A DNA stretch of 64,000 bases from Phytobacter ursingii (GCA_901456055.1 CABDWT010000001.1:1-64000), one strand, 5' to 3'; positions 36,746 to 46,077 are shown, counted from the stretch's first letter. Numbers and translations are program-made. The notes: generated by a model from the letters alone, not told the origin.

Positions 36746-37072
36746 TTATTTTTTTAACATGTATATGTAGGAATTGACGGTTTCCCCATAATCGGTAGTA
36801 ACTGTGACGGGGACGCGCTCATATTGACTGCCTTCAAATTCGTCAAGTACATCCCAGTGATGCTGCAAATTTTCTGACGTAAAAAGAAACCCTTGCACGC
36901 GATTGCCTGAGTTATCCAAAATAATTCCAGGATAACCCATTTCGGCTCCCCACCCTTCATTGAGAAGAGAGCCTGCAACATGCCCTTCGCGCCATGTACC
37001 ACCTATCTTTTCGAGAATATGAGCGTTAGGACGGCCTGGTCCCAGCGTTCCGTAAACAAACAGACTTTCCAT
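36746..37072 (-). CDS. Gamma-glutamylcyclotransferase-like protein
   Basis: The 108-residue cytoplasmic protein has the AIG2/GGCT fold: LFVYGTLGPGRPN (the YGTLxxG substrate loop), GYPGIILDNSGNRVQGFLF, and the catalytic Glu within VLDEFEGSQYERV. Family members convert gamma-glutamyl peptides to 5-oxoproline or handle gamma-glutamylamines; this short version resembles YtfP-like proteins whose true substrate is unknown. It is a single gene on the minus strand with a clear AGGAGG ribosome binding site. Confidence 0.87.
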   Translation of the reverse strand: MESLFVYGTLGPGRPNAHILEKIGGTWREGHVAGSLLNEGWGAEMGYPGIILDNSGNRVQGFLFTSENLQHHWDVLDEFEGSQYERVPVTVTTDYGETVNSYIYMLKK

Positions 37073-37334
37073 GCATCCTCCTGTAAAAGTAGTAATCAGG
37101 ATATCTCACTATCAACTTTTTCTTCCAGAGTAGATGAAAGGCAAATCCATCAACGTCTGCTAATGGCACTCAGCAGCCGGTCAGGAAGCTGGCTCGTGCG
37201 TTAAGCGCGAATAGCTGAAGACAGTTATCGTTATCCAGCCCGTTGGATCAAGGCTTGTCGGACACATGTTCTATCTCCCGTTTCTGTTTCGGCCAGCAAA
37301 TGGCTTCAGTCACTGCCGTAATCATGCCTCTGGC

Positions 37335-37739
37335 TTATCCCTCGTCTGGTTCGCGTGCGTCGTCGAAGCGTTTATGTGCTTCGGCAATGGTGAATCGGTT
37401 GTCGTTTGCCCAGTTCACGAGCGCCATCACAGGCACTAACAGCGTCCGGCCGAGTTCGGTGAGTTCGTATTCGACGCGTGGCGGAATCGTCGGATAAACC
37501 GTCCGGGTAACAATACCGTCGCGCTCCATTCCTCGCAAAGTCAGCGTCAGCATCCGTTGGGAGATGCCTTCTATAGTGCGCCTTAACTCATTGAACCGCC
37601 GCTTCCCGTTGGCTAGCGAGGCAATGATGTAGAGACTCCATTTGTCGCCGATACGATCCAGTATCTCGCGGGTAGCCTGACAGCCTCCCGAATCAGGGGT
37701 TGGCAGTTCTTCGGGCAAGTTTTTGTGACTCAGTGACAT
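37335..37739 (-). CDS. HxlR-family transcriptional regulator
   Basis: The 134-residue protein has one HxlR winged helix-turn-helix (residues 20-110): CQATREILDRIGDKWSLYII, KRRFNELRRTIEGISQRMLT and VEYELTELGRTL. The early Cys in GGCQATRE corresponds to the redox- or electrophile-sensing Cys found in HypR/YodB-like members. It is divergent from the azoreductase gene, which it likely represses until quinones or diamide-like stress appear. Confidence 0.92.
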   Translation of the reverse strand: MSLSHKNLPEELPTPDSGGCQATREILDRIGDKWSLYIIASLANGKRRFNELRRTIEGISQRMLTLTLRGMERDGIVTRTVYPTIPPRVEYELTELGRTLLVPVMALVNWANDNRFTIAEAHKRFDDAREPDEG

Positions 37740-37820
37740 GGATGTGCCTTCTTGTTAAATGCAGACAGGAATCTTAGTATCCTCTGTATCGATAGATAAC
37801 CAGGGATTAAAATGTTACCT

Positions 37821-37837
37821 GGTATCTATTTTATACC
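37821..37837. promoter_or_regulatory. HxlR operator candidate
   Basis: GGTATCTATTTTATACC has GGTAT/ATACC arms and lies between the HxlR gene and the azoreductase start, 15 bp upstream of the latter. A related GTATCGATAGATAAC sits about 35 bp upstream. Confidence 0.5.
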
Positions 37838-37852
37838 ACATGAGGAGTCACC

Positions 37853-38470
37853 ATGAGCAAAATCCTGCTGATCACGTCCAGTCCGCGCGGGGCTGAAAGT
37901 CTTTCCACACGCTTCGCCACGAAAATTGCCAATGGTATCAGGATGCAGTCCGGGGGCTCGCTGACCGTTCGCGACCTGATTGCTAACCCGTCGCCGCACA
38001 TTACACAAGACTATATCAAGGGCCGCGTGATGGCGCCTGATACCCGTACAGCAGAAGAGACTCAGGCTGTCGAAGATGCCATGGAACTGGTTGATGAGTT
38101 GCGTGCCGCGGACGTGATTGTGCTTGGATCGGGCATGATGAATTTCGGTCCATCTTCGCAACTCAAAGCCTGGATTGATAATGTTACCTGGCCGGGAATC
38201 ACCTTCAGTTACGGGTCAGGCGTACCCCAGGGCCTGCTTACTGGCAAGAAGGTTTATCTGGTCACTGCTGCCGGAGGGGTTTTCTCGGAGGGAATCTATG
38301 CACCGTTCGATTTCCAGACCAACTATCTTCTGCATATGCTCGGCTTCATCGGGTTGACTGACGTCGAGCTCCTCCGCATCGAGGGCACGGTGCAAGGCCC
38401 GGACGCGGCACAAGCTGCCATCGCCAGTACCGAGGCGGCTGTGCAAGCCCTCTTGGCGAAGGTGGCATGA
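37853..38470 (+). CDS. azoR: FMN-dependent NADH-azoreductase
   Basis: The 205-residue flavodoxin-like enzyme shows the FMN-phosphate loop [14 protein letters not shown] (residues 8-21), the flavin-binding [20 protein letters not shown] and [10 protein letters not shown] motifs of AzoR. It is a cytoplasmic dimer that reduces quinones and azo dyes with NADH in two-electron steps. TGAGGAG precedes the ATG. Control by the divergent HxlR regulator is likely. Downstream lies a fragment of a DsbA-like gene. Confidence 0.92.
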   Translation: MSKILLITSSPRGAESLSTRFATKIANGIRMQSGGSLTVRDLIANPSPHITQDYIKGRVMAPDTRTAEETQAVEDAMELVDELRAADVIVLGSGMMNFGPSSQLKAWIDNVTWPGITFSYGSGVPQGLLTGKKVYLVTAAGGVFSEGIYAPFDFQTNYLLHMLGFIGLTDVELLRIEGTVQGPDAAQAAIASTEAAVQALLAKVA

Positions 38471-38476
38471 CCATAA

Positions 38477-38725
38477 CCCGAGCGCGAGCAGAATGACGTT
38501 GCGGCCGCCTGTGGATTCAGCAGGGATGAGGCCCCCACCCTCGCACTCGACCCCACCTGTCGCAAACAGATTGAGCAAGACGCGGCGAACGCCACTGCGG
38601 CAGGCGTTCGTTCGGTTCCACACTTCGTTTTTGACAACCGCTTTGCAATCAATGGCGGGCGCAGTGAAGACGAAATAGCCGCCGCTATTAATCATGTCCT
38701 GCGCCTCTCTGTTCATGGGGACTGA
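38477..38725 (+). pseudogene. DsbA/FrnE-type oxidoreductase, C-terminal fragment
   Basis: In the frame ending at TGA 38723-38725 the sequence reads GVRSVPHFVFDNRFAINGG, the cis-Pro and C-terminal part of the DsbA/FrnE thioredoxin-like family, preceded by QIEQDAANATAA. The catalytic Cys-containing N terminus is absent; a stop codon lies at 38474. It may be a relic of a gene once co-transcribed with azoR. Confidence 0.75.
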
Positions 38726-38886
38726 GGGTATGTATTAATCCGCAGGGAACAGGGCAGCCTGAACATCAGAGCCCATCCGAATTGATAACAGCATAGAATT
38801 TAACGATCCCGAAGCAATTCAGATAAGACAACTTTCCATCAAATGATAAGGTTGGGTTTCCCTAAACCTTATAAGCAGGAACGAAC

Positions 38887-39354
38887 GTGAGTATTTCGCA
38901 GCAACGTGAATGGCATAAGGATAACTACCTGATCAGTACCGACAGAGAAAAACTGGACGTGCAGGCAATCCATCGCTACCTGACAAGATCCACCTGGGCT
39001 AAAGGTATTCCCCTGGCTATTGTCGGCGCATCAATTGAAAATAGCCTTTGCTTTGGCGTTTATCATGATGGCGCTCAGATAGGTTTCGCCCGTCTGATAA
39101 CAGATTACGCTACGTTCGCTTACCTTTGTGATGTCTATGTTCTGGAAGAATATCAGGGCGAGGGGCTTGGCAGATGGGTGATGGAATGCATCCATGATCA
39201 TCCTGTGTTTGAGCAGCTACGCAGGATCATGTTGTTCACAACAACCGCGCCCTGGCTTTATAAAAAATTTGGCTACGAGCCCGTAAACCAGCAAAACTAT
39301 GCATGGACCATCACGCGGCCTGATATTTATACCCATGGGGAAAAGTCTGGCTGA
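38887..39354 (+). CDS. GNAT-family N-acetyltransferase
   Basis: The 155-residue protein begins at GTG 38887. GNAT features are visible: FGVYHDGAQIGFARLITDYA (strands 2-4), VYVLEEYQGEGLGRWVM (motif A, Q-G-x-G-L-G) and APWLYKKFGYEP near the C terminus. The N-terminal DREKLDVQAIHRYLTRSTWA pattern is typical of enteric YitI/ElaA-like small acetyltransferases. The acceptor substrate is unknown. Confidence 0.88.
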   Translation: MSISQQREWHKDNYLISTDREKLDVQAIHRYLTRSTWAKGIPLAIVGASIENSLCFGVYHDGAQIGFARLITDYATFAYLCDVYVLEEYQGEGLGRWVMECIHDHPVFEQLRRIMLFTTTAPWLYKKFGYEPVNQQNYAWTITRPDIYTHGEKSG

Positions 39355-39525
39355 CTTACGCTCATGTTCAGTTCTATGCAGGCCTATTTACGCCTGAGTT
39401 CCCAATCCGCTTCTGCCACGGAGCGAACGTTGAGGGATTCCCCGCTGTGCGTCGTCGTGTCGTGGTTCAATAGCAGACTGGGAAAACGATAGATTCCACC
39501 CGCAGTGGAATCTATCACTGAGCCA

Positions 39526-40281
39526 TTAAATCGACTGTCCGCCGGACACTTCAATGCGCTGACCAGTGACCCATCGGTTGTCCTCACCCAACAGGCTTGC
39601 AATCATCGGACCGATGTCGTCTGGTACGCCCACGCGACCAAGCGCAGTCATCCCTGCAAAGGCTTTGTTGTAATCGGGAATGTCACGTACAGCGCCTCCC
39701 AGGAAATCCGTTTCGATAGCGCCTGGAGCAATGGTATTAACTGTAATACCGCGACTGCCCAGCTCTTTAGCCATATAAACGGTGAGCACTTCCACTGCGC
39801 CTTTGGCAGCCGAGTAGGCCGAGAACCCAGGGAAAGACACTCGGGTCAGGCCCGATGAGAAATTGATGATCCGTCCGCCATCGGCGAGGATCGGCAGAAG
39901 TGACTGGGTCAGGAAAAATACGCCTTTCACGTGGACATCAAAGAGGGCGTCAAACTGCGCTTCTGTGGTGTGCACGAAGTCGGCCATTTCACCATGCCCG
40001 GCGTTATTAATCAGATGGTCGAACGTATCGCGCCCCCAGGTGTCTTTCAACGCTGCGCGTACGGCGGCCACGAAATCGGGAAAGGAGAACATATTGCTCA
40101 TGTCCAATTGAAGTGCGATTGCCTTACGACCAAGGGACTGGATCTCAGCCACCACTGCGTCTGCCGCTTCTTTCCCATTACGATAGGTAATGATCACATC
40201 GCCACCATGGCGGGCAATGCTTAGCGCAGTATTTCGACCAAGGCCCCGACTGGCACCGGTCACAAGAGTAATGTTTGTCAT
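39526..40281 (-). CDS. Short-chain dehydrogenase/reductase
   Basis: This 251-residue classical SDR has TGASRGLGRN (residues 7-16), an NNAGHGE motif, the catalytic Ser in NFSSGLTRV and YSAAKGAVE with Tyr/Lys. The Arg in the glycine-rich loop favours NADP(H). The ATG at 40281 follows AGGAG, so the earlier in-frame start is not used. It is divergent from an AraC regulator and probably its target; similar SDR/AraC pairs in enterics handle aldehydes or ketones of unknown nature. Confidence 0.9.
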   Translation of the reverse strand: MTNITLVTGASRGLGRNTALSIARHGGDVIITYRNGKEAADAVVAEIQSLGRKAIALQLDMSNMFSFPDFVAAVRAALKDTWGRDTFDHLINNAGHGEMADFVHTTEAQFDALFDVHVKGVFFLTQSLLPILADGGRIINFSSGLTRVSFPGFSAYSAAKGAVEVLTVYMAKELGSRGITVNTIAPGAIETDFLGGAVRDIPDYNKAFAGMTALGRVGVPDDIGPMIASLLGEDNRWVTGQRIEVSGGQSI

Positions 40282-40442
40282 GGAATATCTCCTGATGAAG
40301 GGAGATAAAATACTAACCATCACGACACATTTTAGGTTGCCCGATAATACCGAAGGCTTGCCTGATAATGTTGAAATTTCTGTTCAACCAAAATCGTACT
40401 ACGATTAGCGTATACTCAAATCACATTTACTAGCCTAAAAAT

Positions 40443-41441
40443 ATGATGGCGATGCCCCGATTATCTGAAAAATATGTCTCAGGCACCGATGAGTCTGAAG
40501 GCGCAAGGACGACTGCGGCACTACTACGGTTGGCGCGGAAATATGCTGACGCGCACCTCACTAAAGACGGTGTGGCAACGACCCCGATTCCAGGGGTATT
40601 CATTTTAAGCGAGGCCGCACCTTCCCTATTGCAGTTCGCCATTACTAAACCGTTGCTCGCACTTGTGCTGCAAGGCCGCAAACGTGTGACGATGGGCAAT
40701 CATACTTTTGAGTTTGGTGCGGGGGAATCGTTGCTGGTTACTGTGGATGTGCCGACAGTAAGCCAGGTTATCACCGCCAGCGCCGCTACCCCCTATTATT
40801 CACTGGTTGTGGAACTTGACGCCGCTGTGATTACCGAACTGGTTAGCGATATGGGAAAACTGGAGACCACACCGGATTTGCCAGTGAGGGTTGATCAGAT
40901 TGAACAGGACGTTGCAGAAGCCGCGTTGCACCTGCTGAAATTGCTCGACAGACCCCATGCGTTGAAGATGCTGGGGCGCCAGATGGTGCGTGAGTTACAT
41001 TACTGGTTGCTCTCCGGACGATATGGCAAATCTATGCGCGCCCTCGGAAACATTGATAGCCATGCCCGCCGGATCGCCCGGGCTGTCGAGATTATTCGGA
41101 CAAAGTATGATCAGCCGTTGCGAGTCAAAACACTGGCCGACGCGGCGGGTATGAGTCTTTCGGTATTCCATACGCATTTTCGCAATGTCACGACACTTAC
41201 ACCGCTGCAATTTCAGAAACAGCTGCGCCTGGTAGAAGCTCGCAGGCGTATGCTTGCAGAAGGTGCGGCAATCAGCACCGCTGCCCATGGTGTAGGCTAT
41301 GAGAGCGTGACGCAGTTTACCCGTGAATATTCGCGCATGTTTGGCCACCCACCGGCCCGCAGTATCCGTGAGGCGCGTAAAAGTGAGGAGTCGGCGAAGC
41401 CCAATCTACGTTCGCCGTCAGGGGAGGGTAGGCCCAGGTGA
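40443..41441 (+). CDS. AraC-family regulator (AraC_N type)
   Basis: The 332-residue protein has an AraC_N ligand domain (about 30-190; ALVLQGRKRVTMGNHTFEFG, SLLVTVDVPTVSQVI) and a C-terminal DNA-binding region with two helix-turn-helix motifs (VKTLADAAGMSLSVFHTHFR and ISTAAHGVGYESVTQFTREY). The upstream 160 bp shared with the SDR gene contains the likely regulated promoter. The C-terminal tail after residue 310 is charged and of no known function. Confidence 0.9.
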   Translation: MMAMPRLSEKYVSGTDESEGARTTAALLRLARKYADAHLTKDGVATTPIPGVFILSEAAPSLLQFAITKPLLALVLQGRKRVTMGNHTFEFGAGESLLVTVDVPTVSQVITASAATPYYSLVVELDAAVITELVSDMGKLETTPDLPVRVDQIEQDVAEAALHLLKLLDRPHALKMLGRQMVRELHYWLLSGRYGKSMRALGNIDSHARRIARAVEIIRTKYDQPLRVKTLADAAGMSLSVFHTHFRNVTTLTPLQFQKQLRLVEARRRMLAEGAAISTAAHGVGYESVTQFTREYSRMFGHPPARSIREARKSEESAKPNLRSPSGEGRPR

Positions 41442-41572
41442 ATATGGCGTCCGCAATGCGCCAGGCGTTCAATGGAGGGATACTACGCCATTCTTAAGCG
41501 AGACATCTCTTCTGGCGAAGAGTAATGAAAAGCGTCAATAACGACGCCACATAAAACAAAAAGGGTAATAAG

Positions 41573-41956
41573 ATGATCTTGAAGGATTTTTATTATGCAT
41601 ATATAGACTGCCTGAATCGGCGCGCGTGGGATGAGCTTGGGCTGTATGTTGCTGAGAATGCCAGGCACAATGGCCGGCCGTTTGGCTTGTCAGGTTATCG
41701 TTCAATGCTGATTCAGGATGTTGAGAATATCCCCAATCTCACGTTCGTTGTCGATCGTCTGGTATGTGAACCTCCTCTTATTGCAGCCCGACTGATGTTT
41801 AATTGTTCACCAAAAGGCGAATTTCTCGGGTTACAAATTAATGGGCGGCATATTTCCTTTGCTGAAAATGTTTTCTATGAAGTGAATGACGGGAAAATTA
41901 CCCATGTGCTTTCCGTCATTGATAAAGCGGCAATCGAAGCACAGATTGCTGAGTAA
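41573..41956 (+). CDS. SnoaL/NTF2-like protein
   Basis: The 127-residue protein has the alpha-beta cone fold of SnoaL-like polyketide cyclases and ester-cyclase-type proteins: an N-terminal helix YAYIDCLNRRAWDELGLYVA, NARHNGRPFGLSGYRSML, and the strands NGRHISFAENVFYEVNDGKI. A His/Asp pair in the cone could be catalytic, but members of this group in enterics have no assigned substrate. It follows the AraC gene by about 130 bp on the same strand. Confidence 0.82.
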   Translation: MILKDFYYAYIDCLNRRAWDELGLYVAENARHNGRPFGLSGYRSMLIQDVENIPNLTFVVDRLVCEPPLIAARLMFNCSPKGEFLGLQINGRHISFAENVFYEVNDGKITHVLSVIDKAAIEAQIAE

Positions 41957-42558
41957 CTATTTATCCCTTCCGGGACGGCAAAATTTTGCAAGAGGTAATT
42001 CGTCGACCTGCGCAAGAGCCGGGCATAGCAACAACTCAGCCTTCCAGCCACACGTCGCAACTTCTGATCCTGCCACGAAGCGGCAAATGATTTCTGTACC
42101 TACCCCCATACTCCTCAACTCTGGTGGAATGTTGCAAAGATCTATAAAAAGTAGACCTAACGAAGAACGTCCGTGCATTTCCCCTGGTACTTCACCATTT
42201 TTAGCTGATTTTTTAATACAGATAATGGCTGGCGTGAAAGGTGAAGCGAAGGGCAGCTTGCAAAGCTTCGGATAAGGGACTGGCTCACTTCGTTTCATAT
42301 GGTAGTAGCTAACCACCATGTACCTATTACATACAAGGATGAGGGGGTTAATAACGATCATCTATCAGGAAGACAGCTTCGCCGGATGCTCCGGCAGATA
42401 GTGGTTCAATACCACATTCAGTCTGATTCCCGCCGGTATGTGCCTGCGGCACATTCAGGGGGACGTGCTGCGCACTGCTCGCGCTCCGCTGAACGTCATG
42501 CGAACGCAGGGGCAGGGAGCGTTTGAACGGATACTCGACATGGTAGAGAGTGAATTAC
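41957..42558. other. 600-bp gap without supported genes
   Basis: Longer frames here on both strands show no domain, signal peptide or good initiation site. The region may hold decayed sequence; GC-rich text at 42370-42530 looks like a gene fragment but cannot be assigned. Confidence 0.4.
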
Positions 42559-42780
42559 ATGCCACAACAAAATGAGCCACCTAAGCTGAGCACAGGGCGA
42601 CGAATATTCCATTCGCTGCTTGAAACCGGAACCGCAATCCTGGGGGGATTGCTTTTCTTCTTATGCTGCTACTGGTTCTTTCATTACGAAACCTGGCATG
42701 AACGCATTATCGCAATTAGCCTGTCGGTGCTGGTTGTTGCAATCATCATCAAAATCCTGCCGGAAAGACCTGGCCAGTAA
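42559..42780 (+). CDS. Small two-helix membrane protein
   Basis: The 73-residue protein has an N-terminal polar stretch (MPQQNEPPKLSTGRR) and two hydrophobic helices (about residues 20-38 and 45-63) ending in ILPERPGQ. It is small, without a known family. A rho-independent terminator lies immediately after the stop, supporting a real gene. The GTG three codons upstream is a less likely start. Confidence 0.6.
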   Translation: MPQQNEPPKLSTGRRIFHSLLETGTAILGGLLFFLCCYWFFHYETWHERIIAISLSVLVVAIIIKILPERPGQ

Positions 42781-42785
42781 AAAAG

Positions 42786-42806
42786 GGCCGCACGATGCGG
42801 TCTTTT
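42786..42806 (+). terminator. Terminator of the small membrane protein gene
   Basis: GGCCGCA (42786-42792) pairs with TGCGGTC (42796-42802) around CGA and is followed by TTTT. Confidence 0.75.
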
Positions 42807-42960
42807 GGCCATGTTATTGATTGTCCATAGTAGTATGATTTACTGGACAAAAAGTTACTTAACGCGTGAAACCGCTCCGTTAAGCGTCTGCTCCTTTTAC
42901 GTCCGGTTCTCTGCAGCGTACCGCCTGACCTGGCTATCATTCCGGTCCCCATGAAATGGT

Positions 42961-43254
42961 TCAGCAATAACGTCTGATTGAATAAGTTGCCGGATTAGGA
43001 TCGGCCACTATATAGCTGCAGCGATGCATGACCGTCTCCTGTTTATGCGCTGTATGCCCGGTATCGCTGAACAGCGTAAACAGAGCTGTATAAAAAACAG
43101 CGTCCTCAGGCAATCCAGAGACATCGGCATTATCCAGACCTTCATCCTGACGGCACCCGATGGCCCGTAGGATCAAACGGTCCAGGTCATCGTAGCCACT
43201 GTTATCGAGCGGCAGGGACATAAAGCATTCTTTTTCAGAAGCGTTAAGCGCCAC
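42961..43254 (-). CDS. Hypothetical protein, acidic
   Basis: The longest start (GTG 43254) gives 97 residues; an internal ATG (43221) gives 86 residues starting MSLPLDNSGYDDLDRLILRA. The middle (GLPEDAVFYTALFTLFSDTG) suggests a helical, amphipathic segment. No family is recognised. It begins 4 bp after the stop codon of a 33-residue gene with a strong ribosome binding site, so the two probably form an operon. Confidence 0.45.
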   Translation of the reverse strand: MALNASEKECFMSLPLDNSGYDDLDRLILRAIGCRQDEGLDNADVSGLPEDAVFYTALFTLFSDTGHTAHKQETVMHRCSYIVADPNPATYSIRRYC

Positions 43255-43257
43255 ATA

Positions 43258-43359
43258 TCAGTCGGATTGCATAATGGCGTGTTTACGGGGTTTTCCGGAA
43301 ACACGTTTGTTGGCTGTATTTGTTCGGGCGCTGATGGTCTGGCCTGACCTGGTGCTCAT
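43258..43359 (-). CDS. Small basic protein (33 residues)
   Basis: An ATG at 43359 with GGAGG 7 bp upstream opens a 33-residue, strongly basic frame (MSTRSGQTISARTNTANKRV, then SGKPRKHAIMQSD). Ser/Thr/Arg/Lys richness resembles nucleic-acid-binding tails. The next gene on the same strand starts 3 bp after its stop. Nothing else identifies its function; short-protein and toxin-antitoxin hypotheses are open. Confidence 0.45.
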   Translation of the reverse strand: MSTRSGQTISARTNTANKRVSGKPRKHAIMQSD

Positions 43360-43810
43360 GAGAAAACCTCCGTAGAGTGCTGGCTGAATATCGGGGTTGC
43401 AGGTCGGTGCCTCAGCTGAGATAACGGAAAAGGCCAGGCACCAGAAGATGACCCGCGTATGCAAGGTAAAAGAAACGACGAGGCATAAACCGCAGCGTAT
43501 GGCCGGGTTGCAGTTTTTTTGTTGCGTGCAGGATTACGGCCGGAAGGAGCCAGAAAAGGACATTATCGTGGGTTTTTCAGCACTAAAGTGATTGCATTCA
43601 AAAATTGTTTTCCCTCTTTTACTGGACGAGATCCCCCTGTGATTGTCCTACCGTTTTACTCATTTTTTGCCTCTTTTATCTACGACATTAATGGCTAATA
43701 TGACAATGTCCGAGCAGACGTACTAATTTAAATTCAGTCGTAGCGGTTCTGTGAGACATCTTAATGATTAACAAAGAATTACTTAAACATCTCAAAAAGG
43801 AAATATAAGG

Positions 43811-44260
43811 ATGAAGCGTCCAAACTGGTTTCAAGTTTCCGCAGAAGGAGGCAAGGCTATAGGAGCGCTCCATCATTACGCCATTACCGGGACAAGTTTG
43901 CCAACTGTTCTGATCCATTTAATTTTTTTAAGAGTTTCACAGATCAATGGTTGTGCACACTGTATAGATATACACACTCGCGATCTTATAAAGAGTGGCA
44001 TGTCCGTCGAGAAGATTGTATTGGTGCCTGTCTGGCGAGAAGCTACCTATTTATTCTCGGATATAGAGCAAGCTGCGCTCTCATGGGCGGAGGAAGTTAC
44101 CCGTGTAAGTGAAACGCATGCTTCTGATGAAGCATATTCCGCAGCGCTTTCTGTATTCGGTGAAAAAAATTTGGTTGAACTTACCATTGTTATTGCCACC
44201 ATGAATGCCATTAATCGTATGGGTATTAGTTTTCGAATGAAGCCGCTAGCTAAAGCCTGA
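43811..44260 (+). CDS. Carboxymuconolactone decarboxylase/AhpD-like protein
   Basis: The 149-residue helical protein has the AhpD-like core RVSQINGCAHCIDIHTRDLI with the redox C-x-x-C and following His, and an upstream Glu-rich helix. It probably works as a small alkylhydroperoxidase or disulfide-linked antioxidant protein in the cytoplasm. AAGGA lies before the ATG. A second family member is at 62759, with similar length and CAFCLEMH core. Confidence 0.9.
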   Translation: MKRPNWFQVSAEGGKAIGALHHYAITGTSLPTVLIHLIFLRVSQINGCAHCIDIHTRDLIKSGMSVEKIVLVPVWREATYLFSDIEQAALSWAEEVTRVSETHASDEAYSAALSVFGEKNLVELTIVIATMNAINRMGISFRMKPLAKA

Positions 44261-44261
44261 C

Positions 44262-44520
44262 AGATGTAAGCTGCTCCCCAAATAGACTCTGGAGCTGTAT
44301 TAAAGTCCGCTCCTGGAACTTTCCAACCGTTTAGCCAACCGCTGGTCACGCTCTCGCGTCGACAGTTGCTCGCTGGCATTGCCGGCGCTGGTGTCCTCCA
44401 GGTCGCGAGTCGCTCCGCTCCCCATTTCTTGGGGGGCCCACCACGGGGCATTAAATACCTATTGCCTGAATACTTGATGTGTATGCAAAATAAACCCAAC
44501 AGATACTCTAACATGGATCT
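44262..44520 (+). other. Dispersed-repeat fragment joined to a Tat-signal-like remnant
   Basis: GCTGCTCCCC (44270-44279) and AGTCCGCTCCTGG (44304-44316) are left-half pieces of the dispersed repeat. Immediately after, one frame reads PLVTLSRRQLLAGIAGAG and VLQVASRSAP, which resembles a twin-arginine signal peptide, but no start codon precedes it and no protein domain follows. Probably a gene fragment. Confidence 0.4.
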
Positions 44521-44535
44521 AAAGAGAGGCTTCTA

Positions 44536-44907
44536 ATGGCATGGGATAAAAATGCAGCCGTAAAGTGGGCAAAAGAACATGCGCTAAATCACTCAATAAG
44601 AAAGTGTGCACATTATGTGTCCAATGCAATACGCCAGGGTGGAGTAAATATCCCCAACACACATTACGCAAAAGATATGGGAATAACACTGATTTACGCT
44701 GGATTCCATGAGGTCGACGTAAACCAGGAGCCAATGCCTGGTGATATTGCGGTAATTCAGGCTGAAAATGCCGAGCATTTTGAAGGCCACGTATGTATTT
44801 ATGGCGGTAACGGAATCTGGTACTCAGATTTTGTCCAGCGCCACGGAATGTACCCTGGTCCCGGTTACAGAAGACTTCGCCCTTCATTCAAAATTTATAG
44901 GCACTGA
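44536..44907 (+). CDS. NlpC/P60-CHAP-like amidase, candidate T6SS effector
   Basis: The 123-residue protein has no signal peptide. Its sequence has the papain-like peptidoglycan hydrolase pattern: Cys24 in RKCAHYVSNAIRQGG, His85 in EGHVCIYGG and possibly Asp98 in WYSDFVQ as third residue; PMPGDIAVIQ precedes the His strand as in NlpC/P60 and CHAP enzymes. Lack of an export signal is typical of type VI secretion amidase effectors, which are delivered into a rival's periplasm. The next gene, 2 bp downstream, encodes a signal-peptide DUF3828 protein of the kind found as its immunity partner. No secretion genes are in the window. Confidence 0.75.
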   Translation: MAWDKNAAVKWAKEHALNHSIRKCAHYVSNAIRQGGVNIPNTHYAKDMGITLIYAGFHEVDVNQEPMPGDIAVIQAENAEHFEGHVCIYGGNGIWYSDFVQRHGMYPGPGYRRLRPSFKIYRH

Positions 44908-44909
44908 AT

Positions 44910-45365
44910 ATGAAACACATAACCCTTTTGCTGCTGGCTATTTCATCAGCTTCGATTGCTGCCCCTAAACTACCTGACGCTGAGCAAGCTGCGCTCACGT
45001 TTAACAAATGGTACATGCAGCAGATAAACCAAGAAAAGGAACCCATTGAAGGGACTATCATCGACAAATACGTAACCCGTGACACACTCAAAAAGTTAAG
45101 AATGGCGAACAAGCCACAGCACGCAGATGATATGTATTACGACAGCGATTTCTTCATAAAAACCCAGGATTGGGATAAAGACTGGGTGACTGATGTTACG
45201 GTGTTATTTGGTGATTACGATCCTGTTTGCACAACCGCTTATATTGCGTTCGGCAAAAATAAGAAACACATAATTGCAGACTGTATGGTGCAGGAAGACG
45301 GCGAATGGAAGATTCAATCTGTTAGCATAGGGAGTGCTTCTGAAGTTATCACGCCGATGAATTAA
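44910..45365 (+). CDS. DUF3828-like periplasmic protein, putative immunity
   Basis: The 151-residue protein has a Sec signal peptide (MKHITLLLLAISSASIAA, residues 1-18) and a mature domain like DUF3828: LTFNKWYMQQINQEKEPIEG, VTRDTLKKL, a central acidic stretch, and the EDGEWKIQSV ending. Such cystatin/NTF2-like proteins sit in the periplasm. With the amidase gene ending 2 bp upstream, it most likely binds and inhibits that enzyme. Two Cys residues could form a disulfide. Confidence 0.75.
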   Translation: MKHITLLLLAISSASIAAPKLPDAEQAALTFNKWYMQQINQEKEPIEGTIIDKYVTRDTLKKLRMANKPQHADDMYYDSDFFIKTQDWDKDWVTDVTVLFGDYDPVCTTAYIAFGKNKKHIIADCMVQEDGEWKIQSVSIGSASEVITPMN

Positions 45366-46077
45366 CTATATTTACCATAAGAACCGTGTCAGGAACCATT
45401 CAGTGAGACCCTTCTCATGAGGAACTCATCATGAAATACCCCATCAGCGCATAGTGCAGCACTGTCAGCCCATTCGGTGCAACCGAAGGAGCAACAAAGC
45501 GCATACGCAGCCGGTTAGTGGTAACCACTGAGAGTTTCACTGTTTTGGCTGAACTGGCGGCTTCTGGCGCCGCCTCCATGAGGAGAAATGACAGGCCATT
45601 ACCTCTCATCTTGGTACGAAAATACACCCCCGATATTTAATTCTCTTAAGTCGCCAGGATCGCTTTTGGTAATACGTCGTACAGTAAACCTTTCTCCTGC
45701 TGGCTCCTTGCTTTCACTGATTTAAATTATCATAGCCCACTCAATTTACCATAACACCACTAGACCGCCCCCTCGAAGGTGCTCAGCCCGATTTTATGGC
45801 CTCCAGCCTGTTTTTGACCCCCTCTGTCCATATCGTGAAAAAACGCACCTAATAATTCGGGCACGCTTGCATGGCGATGCACTTAGATTTGCTATCCACA
45901 AATTAATGATTACAGATTTTGAAATGTCCGGTTTTGGCACAAAGTTGCCTGTCGACTGGATGGGAAAGACGGCATTTCTGTCCAACGGTATCCACGCTTC
46001 ATCAGATTTTATAAACAGAAATACAAGATGTCAGGAGGGATGACCTCCGGATGCGGACAGAAAATGTCAGCAAGAAA
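45366..46077. other. Gap with dispersed-repeat fragment
   Basis: ATGTCCGGTTTTGGCACAAA (45923-45942) is the left hairpin of the dispersed repeat. A minus-strand frame at 45415-45609 (MRGNGLSFLLMEAAPEAASS start) has no clear ribosome binding site or domain. Nothing else is supported. Confidence 0.4.

Noticed and set aside
41957-42361. 134-codon minus-strand frame
   Set aside because: No domain or credible start; overlaps another equally featureless plus-strand frame.
45415-45609. Minus-strand frame of 65 codons
   Set aside because: No recognisable family, weak initiation site and isolated in a region of fragments.
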